Below are positions 1-3,240 of a stretch of 5,120 bases of DNA, piece by piece. How positions within the stretch are numbered: the stretch's first letter is position 1; each line of letters begins with the position of its first letter. Both the position numbers and the translations under genes were made by a program. A model generated the notes under the pieces. It did not search any database. It was not told the DNA's origin and saw only the letters and a list, made by a program, of their open reading frames with translations. Origin of the DNA: Campylobacteraceae bacterium (lineage in GTDB: Bacteria; Campylobacterota; Campylobacteria; Campylobacterales; Campylobacteraceae); NCBI GenBank assembly GCA_031256525.1, contig JAIRQK010000128.1, positions 1-5,120 of the forward strand, written 5' to 3'.

Positions 1-203
1 TTTACCTCTTTTCCATCCATAACTGTAGCTGGGTCAAAGCCTTCAATTTCACCTGCGATACTAACTGAATGGTTTGAAGCGTCAAATAAAGTAATTCTTT
101 TAATTCCACACTCACCATTAACTATGGCTTTAAAAGAACTCTTTGCATCCAATCCAACACAATTAATCATACCAATTCCGGTAACAACTACCCTTTTTAA
201 CAT
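1..203 (-). CDS. fabF: 3-oxoacyl-[acyl-carrier-protein] synthase II, N-terminal 67 codons
   Basis: FabF is the condensing enzyme that elongates acyl-ACP with malonyl-ACP in the cytoplasmic type II fatty-acid synthase. The minus-strand frame starts with ATG at 203 and runs off the left edge. The visible N-terminus, MLKRVVVTGIGMINCVGLD, has the family's opening VVVTGxGM...VG strand-turn. The later stretch with GIKRITLFDAS and AGEIEGFDP also fits FabF. The Cys-His-His catalytic triad lies beyond the window. An AAGG sequence about 9 bases upstream of the ATG supports the start. It follows acpP by 60 bases on the same strand, with a hairpin in the gap, so the two are probably co-transcribed. Nothing visible is broken. 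Confidence 0.93.
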   Translation of the reverse strand, partial: MLKRVVVTGIGMINCVGLDAKSSFKAIVNGECGIKRITLFDASNHSVSIAGEIEGFDPATVMDGKEV

Positions 204-227
204 AACTAAGACCTTAAGTTAAATATT

Positions 228-256
228 TTTTGAAGCCCGAAAAACAGGCTTCAAAA
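228..256 (-). terminator. Intercistronic hairpin between acpP and fabF
   Basis: A perfect 10-base inverted repeat (arms 228-237 and 247-256, loop 238-246) begins seven bases after the acpP stop codon. On the transcribed minus strand the stem carries GAAGCC/GGCTTC and is followed by AATATTT rather than a clean U run. It is therefore a poor full terminator. A partial terminator or an mRNA 3'-end stabiliser that lets acpP be expressed more highly than fabF is a reasonable reading. Confidence 0.6.
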
Positions 257-263
257 GAAGAAT

Positions 264-494
264 TTATTTATGTGATTCGATATATTTTATAACATCACCA
301 ACAGTTACTATTTTCTCTGCATCTGTATCTGGAATTTCAATATCAAATTTTTCCTCTAGAGCCATAACTAACTCCACAACATCTAGAGAATCCGCTCCTA
401 AATCTTCAACAAACTTAGAATCCTCTTTTACCTCTTCAGGATTTACATTTAACTGTTCTACTACAACTTCTTTGACATCGTCAAATAGTGCCAT
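264..494 (-). CDS. acpP: Acyl carrier protein
   Basis: ACP carries growing acyl chains on a 4'-phosphopantetheine arm for every enzyme of type II fatty-acid synthesis, and for phospholipid and lipid A assembly. The 76-residue length is normal for the family. The attachment motif [11 protein letters not shown] is intact, with Ser36 as the modified serine. The acidic helix II and the [20 protein letters not shown] ending are typical. The ATG at 494 is preceded at 7-8 bases by GAGGAG on the minus strand, so the start is secure. fabF follows on the same strand, while fabG, usually close upstream, is separated by the inserted plus-strand genes. acpP must therefore rely on its own promoter in the 500-620 region. 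Confidence 0.98.
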   Translation of the reverse strand: MALFDDVKEVVVEQLNVNPEEVKEDSKFVEDLGADSLDVVELVMALEEKFDIEIPDTDAEKIVTVGDVIKYIESHK

Positions 495-521
495 ACATTG
501 CTCCTCAAAAAAAATTTATCC

Positions 522-527
522 ATTTTA
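522..527 (-). promoter_or_regulatory. Candidate -10 element for acpP
   Basis: On the minus strand the sequence TTTTGTTAAAATGG gives a TAAAAT hexamer at 527-522, preceded by a T-rich stretch as in Campylobacter sigma-70 promoters, which often lack a -35 box. It would start transcription roughly 20 bases upstream of the acpP ATG, just before the GAGGAG ribosome site. AT richness makes chance hexamers common, so this is a best guess among several. Another minus-strand candidate, TATAAC at 614-609, follows a TTTTTTTTG tract. Confidence 0.45.
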
Positions 528-534
528 ACAAAAT

Positions 535-548
535 TAGCTTAAAAGCTA
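535..548. promoter_or_regulatory. Inverted repeat upstream of the acpP -10, possible operator
   Basis: The arms TAGCTT (535-540) and AAGCTA (543-548) form a perfect 6-base inverted repeat around a 2-base centre. It lies 7 to 26 bases upstream of the candidate acpP -10, where a repressor would block polymerase. No regulator is known from the sequence, and 6-base arms can arise by chance in AT-rich DNA. Confidence 0.25.
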
Positions 549-607
549 TCTTTATGTTTTTATAATTTTTGCTTAAATGCTTTTTAAATGCCATTTTTTA
601 TATTTTG

Positions 608-616
608 TGTTATAAT
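608..616 (+). promoter_or_regulatory. Extended -10 promoter reading into the G-tract leader
   Basis: TGT-TATAAT at 608-616 is a consensus extended -10 on the plus strand, with a T-rich stretch upstream (593-606) and no -35 match, which is the usual Campylobacter form. Transcription would start near 622-624. It would reach the short frame at 643, the G tract at 674 and then the Sel1 genes. The TTATAA core also gives a minus-strand TATAAC (614-609), so it may fire both ways. Confidence 0.6.
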
Positions 617-642
617 TTCCCAAATCAAAAAAAAGGTTGCTG

Positions 643-693
643 ATGTTTAAAAAAACATTAAGTTTAAAGCGTAGGGGGGGGGGGGCAGCTTAA
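643..693 (+). CDS. Short leader frame containing the poly-G tract
   Basis: An ATG at 643 has AAAAGG six bases upstream (631-636) and a consensus extended -10 about 27 bases upstream. It opens a 16-codon frame, MFKKTLSLKRRGGGAA, ending with TAA at 691-693. Three whole GGG codons, plus parts of the AGG before them and the GCA after them, come from the 12-G run. Arrangement of promoter, ribosome site, basic/hydrophobic start and G run is that of the 5' end of a Campylobacter phase-variable gene in an off state. One G fewer, or two more, would extend it to TAA at 803-805, a 53- or 54-residue product that I do not recognise. It may be a leader peptide, the stub of a decayed gene, or untranslated. 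Confidence 0.4.
   Translation: MFKKTLSLKRRGGGAA
674..685 (+). repeat. Homopolymeric tract of 12 G, probable contingency locus
   Basis: Twelve consecutive guanines stand alone in DNA of roughly 25-30% GC. G runs of about 8 to 12 are the classic slipped-strand phase-variation elements of Campylobacter genomes. The tract lies within the transcribed leader and inside the short frame starting at 643, 211 bases before the first Sel1 gene. Runs this long are also subject to sequencing and assembly length errors. Confidence 0.85.
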
Positions 694-770
694 AGGCTTC
701 TTAAAAAATTTTCTCTCGATAACTCACTCAAACATATCAAATCACACATATTTTAATTTCGCGACTATAG

Positions 771-798
771 ATAATTTTCTTTATAAGGAGAAAATTAT
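771..798 (+). promoter_or_regulatory. Hairpin enclosing a Shine-Dalgarno and ATG
   Basis: ATAATTTTCT (771-780) and AGAAAATTAT (789-798) are perfect 10-base complements with an 8-base loop. The 3' arm and loop contain AAGGAG (785-790) and most of the ATG at 797. The arm at 791-798 could instead pair with ATAATTTT at 808-815, so two exclusive structures are possible. AT-only stems are weak, and function is inferred. Confidence 0.4.
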
Positions 799-882
799 GA
801 GATAAAAATAATTTTTACTATCCGAGGGAAATCATTTTTTGGTGATAATTTAGAATTATCTTTAGGTTTTATAGAAAAATAA
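787..882 (+). pseudogene. Possible relic of an outer-membrane barrel gene
   Basis: Between stops at 784-786 and 880-882, this frame reads 31 codons without its own start: GENYEIKIIFTI, then RGKSFFGDNLELSLGFIEK. The order E-x-K...F-x-(I/L)...F-GDN-L-x-L-x-x-G-(F/Y) recalls one strand-loop-strand of outer-membrane phospholipase A. The match is by eye over a short stretch and could be chance. There is no start or SD for this frame other than the out-of-frame ATG at 797. Confidence 0.15.
844..860 (+). other. Small hairpin upstream of the first Sel1 gene
   Basis: GATAATT (844-850) and AATTATC (854-860) pair over 7 bases with a 3-base loop. The following TTTAGGTTTTAT is T-rich but not a clean U run, so termination there is doubtful. 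It lies 36 bases before the Sel1 gene start. Confidence 0.3.
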
Positions 883-896
883 TTAGGGGAGAAAGT
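861..896 (+). repeat. Leader repeat, copy 1 (divergent)
   Basis: This is the first of three related leaders. TTTAGGTTTTATAGAAAAAT followed by AATTAGGGGAGAAAGT aligns with the leaders at about 1711-1745 and 2708-2741, with small indels. It provides the ribosome site GGGGAG for the first Sel1 gene. From 889 to 919 the sequence is identical to 1738-1768, so the shared block runs through the start codon and into the coding region. Confidence 0.6.
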
Positions 897-1700
897 ATGA
901 AAAAAGTTTTAATGTTGTTGTTTTTTACGGCTATGTTCTGTTTTGGACAATATTATCAACGTGTTGGCGGAGATATTAAAGGGTGGGAAAAAAAGTGTAA
1001 TAGAGGAGATATTGAGTCTTGCTCTACTGCTGCTTTTATATATCACCATGGAGTAGAAGCAAAAGAAAATCAAAATAAAGCAGCTAAATATTGGGCAAAA
1101 TCTTGTGATGGCGGAGATGGCGGTGATTGCGAATCTGCTAGTGGTGTATTTAAACAAATAAAAAATCATAATGAGGCAAATGAGTATTATAACAAAGCAC
1201 TCCAACACTATATAAAAGAGTGTAATAGTGGAGACGATATTAATTATTATGGACGCTATATTATTTCTCCCTGTTTTAAAGTTGGTAAAATGTATGAAGA
1301 AGGAAGTGAGGTATGGCAAGATAAAACACAAGCAAACAAATATTATAGCAAAGCATTTCAACACTTAAAAAAAGGTTGTGATAGTGATAGTGGCGGTTAT
1401 TGTGATGTGGTTGGTGATATGTATAGAGATGGAAGAGGTGTAGAGCAAAACTATACCAAAGCAGTGAAATACTATAAGGAAAGCTGTGAACGCAGTTGTT
1501 CAGAGTTTAATATCGAATTTGATTGTGGAAATGAGTATTCTTGCCTTGGTCTTAGTGGTATGTATGAAGAGGGAAAAGGTGTTAAACAAGATAAAGCACA
1601 AGCAAAGAAGTATCAGAAAAGAGGTTGTGATTTGTTTTGGGAGAGTAATAGTGGTGCAAAAGGACCAATAGTTCCAATTCCTGATGGTTGTGATTTTTAA
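897..1700 (+). CDS. Secreted cysteine-rich Sel1-repeat protein (Hcp-like)
   Basis: This 267-residue protein begins with a signal peptide (MKKVLMLLFFTAMFCFG, cleavage likely after Gly17). The mature part consists of helical Sel1-like repeats such as residues 172-197, with the VGDMYRDGRGVEQ...KAVKYYKESC pattern. Cysteines pair as Cys-x7-Cys at 34/42, 70/78 and 161/169. The units at 109/126, 197-216 and 244/265 have longer loops and extra cysteines (201, 210). This is the layout of Helicobacter Hcp proteins, where each pair makes a disulfide between repeat helices, so an extracytoplasmic site is expected. Hcp-type proteins are secreted and recognised by the host in H. pylori; the partner here is unknown. 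GGGGAG lies 6-7 bases before the ATG. It is followed after 45 bases by a paralogue. Family is confident; function is open. Confidence 0.9.
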   Translation: MKKVLMLLFFTAMFCFGQYYQRVGGDIKGWEKKCNRGDIESCSTAAFIYHHGVEAKENQNKAAKYWAKSCDGGDGGDCESASGVFKQIKNHNEANEYYNKALQHYIKECNSGDDINYYGRYIISPCFKVGKMYEEGSEVWQDKTQANKYYSKAFQHLKKGCDSDSGGYCDVVGDMYRDGRGVEQNYTKAVKYYKESCERSCSEFNIEFDCGNEYSCLGLSGMYEEGKGVKQDKAQAKKYQKRGCDLFWESNSGAKGPIVPIPDGCDF

Positions 1701-1710
1701 AATTGTGAGA

Positions 1711-1745
1711 TTTTAGTTTATATAAAAAATTAGAGGAGAGAAAGT
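1711..1745 (+). repeat. Leader repeat, copy 2
   Basis: TTTTAGTTTATATAAAAAA (1711-1729) is identical over 19 bases to 2708-2726. It is followed in both copies by GAGGAGAG (1733-1740 here), the ribosome site. It contains the palindrome TTTATATAAA. A TATAAA here would put a transcription start inside the ribosome site, so it is more likely a conserved leader than a promoter. Confidence 0.75.
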
Positions 1746-2654
1746 ATGAAAAAAGTTTTAATGTTGTTACTTGTTATAGTTATATCTTGCTTTGGACTAT
1801 ATTTTGGAAAATATGCTTGGCAAGATACCAAAGTGCAACAAGAGACAGGTCAGCAAAACACTGAAGATCAAGAATATATTAAACAATTAGAGAAATATTG
1901 TGAAGATCATTGGAATTGTGGCTATGAAAAAGGCGATAAAGCAAAGTTTGAAAAAAATGTTAAACTATTAGAAAAAGAGTGCAGTGGTAACAATGCTTTA
2001 GCTTGTCATATTCTTGGTATTTACTACGATGAAGGAATAATAGGAGTATTAGAACGAGATGAGGAAAAAGCATTAGAATTTTTCATAAAAGCTTGTGATG
2101 GTGAAAATGGTAAGGCTTGTCAAGAACTCGGTCTTACGTATTGGCATACGCAAGAGGGAGATAATAAATTAATTCAATATTATGAAAAAAAGTGCGATAG
2201 TGGAAATGGTGAGGCTTGTCAAGAACTCGGTTCTTATCACTCTGGTTATAAGTCTGTTAAATATTATGAAAAAGCTTGTAATCTTTATTATGAATCTTCT
2301 TGTTCTATTCTTGGTGATACGTATAAGTATGGAAATCGATATGTAAAACAAAACTTTAATAAGGCTGTTAAATATTATGAAAAAGGTTGTGGTGGTGGAG
2401 ATGGTTCTGCTTGTTATAAAGTTGGCTCTATGTATGATAAGGGAGAAGGTATAGAGAAAGATATTGATAAAGCAAATAAGTATTATAACAAAGCACTTCA
2501 ATTTCATGAAAAAGGTTGTGGTGGTGGAGATGGTTCTGCTTGTTTTGGTCTTAGCGATATGTATAGAGATGGAAAAGGTGTAGAGCAAGACAAAGCACAA
2601 GCGGACAAGTATTATGAAAAAGGTTGTGAGATAAAGCGTTATTTTTATTGCTAG
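1746..2654 (+). CDS. Cysteine-rich Sel1-repeat protein, probable lipoprotein (Hcp-like)
   Basis: This 302-residue paralogue of the preceding protein starts with MKKVLMLLLVIVISC. Val12-Ile13-Ser14-Cys15 fits a lipobox, so lipid attachment at Cys15 is plausible, although signal peptidase I cleavage after Gly17 cannot be excluded. A linker to about residue 50 precedes the solenoid. Seven exact Cys-x7-Cys pairs follow: 79/87, 117/125, 150/158, 178/186, 215/223, 258/266 and 294/302, plus Cys52/58. The last cysteine is the final residue. Units of 28 to 43 residues carry the LGxxY...KAxKYYEKxC pattern of Sel1/Hcp repeats. Two units share a perfect 39-base repeat 129 bases apart. GAGGAGAG lies before the ATG. 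A periplasmic or surface-anchored disulfide-bonded binding protein is the likely role; the ligand is unknown. Confidence 0.9.
   Translation: MKKVLMLLLVIVISCFGLYFGKYAWQDTKVQQETGQQNTEDQEYIKQLEKYCEDHWNCGYEKGDKAKFEKNVKLLEKECSGNNALACHILGIYYDEGIIGVLERDEEKALEFFIKACDGENGKACQELGLTYWHTQEGDNKLIQYYEKKCDSGNGEACQELGSYHSGYKSVKYYEKACNLYYESSCSILGDTYKYGNRYVKQNFNKAVKYYEKGCGGGDGSACYKVGSMYDKGEGIEKDIDKANKYYNKALQFHEKGCGGGDGSACFGLSDMYRDGKGVEQDKAQADKYYEKGCEIKRYFYC
2377..2415 (+). repeat. Intragenic 39-base direct repeat, first copy
   Basis: These 39 bases encode the EKGCGGGDGSAC segment and recur without a mismatch at 2506-2544. The distance is 129 bases, exactly 43 codons, so recombination between copies would add or remove one Sel1 unit without shifting the frame. 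Confidence 0.9.
2506..2544 (+). repeat. Intragenic 39-base direct repeat, second copy
   Basis: This is the perfect partner of 2377-2415. The sequence between and after the copies has diverged (YKVGSMYDKGEGIEK against FGLSDMYRDGKGVEQ). The identity is therefore confined to the cysteine-bearing helix end, which suggests local gene conversion or recent constraint, not a fresh whole-unit duplication. Confidence 0.9.
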
Positions 2655-2707
2655 ATTACGAAGATGGTGGCGGAGGATGTAAGTGAAGAGAACTAAGATA
2701 TATGATT
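2655..2707 (+). other. Short stretch after the second Sel1 gene, possible repeat remnant
   Basis: Past the TAG, the +2 frame from about 2653 reads DYEDGGGGCK and then TGA (2684-2686), which resembles the glycine-rich cysteine turns of the Sel1 units. It may be the old C-terminus displaced by a frameshift, or chance in a GGT-rich stretch. No other feature is seen here. Confidence 0.2.
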
Positions 2708-2741
2708 TTTTAGTTTATATAAAAAAATTTGAGGAGAGGAA
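2708..2741 (+). repeat. Leader repeat, copy 3
   Basis: The same TTTTAGTTTATATAAAAAA and GAGGAGAG blocks as at 1711-1740 precede a gene that is not a Sel1 protein. The leader was therefore copied or kept independently of the coding sequence behind it. GAGGAGAG (2731-2738) serves as ribosome site for the ATG at 2742. Confidence 0.75.
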
Positions 2742-3173
2742 ATGTCAAATAATAAAAAAGTAGATATATATACAGTGGGAGATTTGCCTAATGTAATTGG
2801 AGAGGCAAGATTTAACTGCGAACAGTGTGGCAAAGAAGGTGCTTTTATGTATAACTATTTTCTAGATTTTAAGGGAACATTTAATTGGTTATGTCCTGAA
2901 TGTGGGAAAAAACATAAAGTGGAAATTAAAGAAGACAAAATGAGTGTGTCAGAATATTCAGGGCTTTTTGGCTCTTTGTTTTCATGTTTGGCTTATGGTG
3001 CAATACTTCTTCCTTCACTCATCTTAATTAAAATATTTTTTTATAAGGATTATTTTGGTGTGAACAGTTTGGAACAGGTTATTTTTTTACTACTGTTTGG
3101 CTTAATTTGTGGTTTGGTTTTAGGGTTTATCTGGTTTATATTGGTCTGTGTTATAGGTGGTAAGCGTTACTAA
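2742..3173 (+). CDS. Zinc-ribbon protein with two membrane helices, function unknown
   Basis: I do not recognise a named family for this 143-residue protein. The soluble N-terminal half holds two CxxC knuckles, Cys26-x2-Cys29 (CEQCGKEG) and Cys51-x2-Cys54 (CPECGKKH), 21 residues apart, as in a zinc ribbon. Two strongly hydrophobic segments follow, about 76-100 and 113-138, joined by a short loop with YKDYFGVNSLEQ, and the protein ends in basic GGKRY. There is no signal peptide, so the ribbon should be cytoplasmic, with both termini inside. The ATG at 2742 has GAGGAGAG just upstream in a leader shared with the preceding Sel1 gene, 87 bases away, which suggests one transcription unit. A sensor, a membrane-anchored adaptor or an immunity-type protein are all possible; none is shown. 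Confidence 0.75.
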   Translation: MSNNKKVDIYTVGDLPNVIGEARFNCEQCGKEGAFMYNYFLDFKGTFNWLCPECGKKHKVEIKEDKMSVSEYSGLFGSLFSCLAYGAILLPSLILIKIFFYKDYFGVNSLEQVIFLLLFGLICGLVLGFIWFILVCVIGGKRY

Positions 3174-3201
3174 ATGCGATACTGCTTAGGCTAAATTTTC
3201 T

Positions 3202-3233
3202 TATATCTGCGTAGATTAATCTACGCAGATATA
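3202..3233. terminator. 32-base perfect palindrome between convergent genes
   Basis: Arms TATATCTGCGTAGA (3202-3215) and TCTACGCAGATATA (3220-3233) pair perfectly over 14 bases around TTAA. It lies 28 bases after the zinc-ribbon gene and 7 bases after the minus-strand fabG stop. That is the right place for a terminator serving both strands. Neither flank has a U run on the transcript, so termination may be inefficient or need a factor, and a protein-binding or recombination site is an alternative. Confidence 0.65.
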
Positions 3234-3240
3234 GAGTTCT

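Larger units (their letters stand above)
686..896 (+). other. Leader region with nested inverted repeats and possible gene debris
   Basis: No intact gene is visible in these 211 bases. The frame that follows a tract of 11 or 14 G is free of stops from 686 to 802 and closes at 803-805. A second frame, 787-882, is open for 31 codons. A good Shine-Dalgarno (AAGGAG, 785-790) precedes ATG at 797, but that start is followed only by AGA and TAA. Three mutually complementary segments occupy 771-816 and a further hairpin 844-860. The pattern fits either a structured regulatory leader or the decayed 5' part of a gene. Confidence 0.5.

Noticed and set aside
909..1364. A 151-codon open frame on the minus strand opposite the first Sel1 gene
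   Set aside because: It is the antisense shadow of the repetitive coding sequence. Its Phe/Ile/Ser-rich translation mirrors the Lys/Glu/Tyr codons of the real gene, and no ribosome site or family resemblance is seen.
1486..1671. A 61-codon plus-strand frame inside the first Sel1 gene
   Set aside because: It lies in another frame within a well-supported gene and has no upstream ribosome site.
1719..1726. TATATAAA in the leader repeat as a promoter for the second Sel1 gene
   Set aside because: A start about seven bases downstream would fall inside the ribosome site, leaving almost no leader. A shared leader on a polycistronic transcript is simpler, though a promoter cannot be excluded.
2169..2600. 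A 143-codon open frame on the minus strand opposite the second Sel1 gene
   Set aside because: Same cause as above: the low-complexity ISTTTTFF pattern simply reflects the GGTGGTGGAGAT repeats on the coding strand.
897..2654. Tandem Sel1 repeats as a CRISPR-like array
   Set aside because: Repeats vary in sequence and length, are coding, and encode a recognisable solenoid; there are no unique spacers between fixed repeats.
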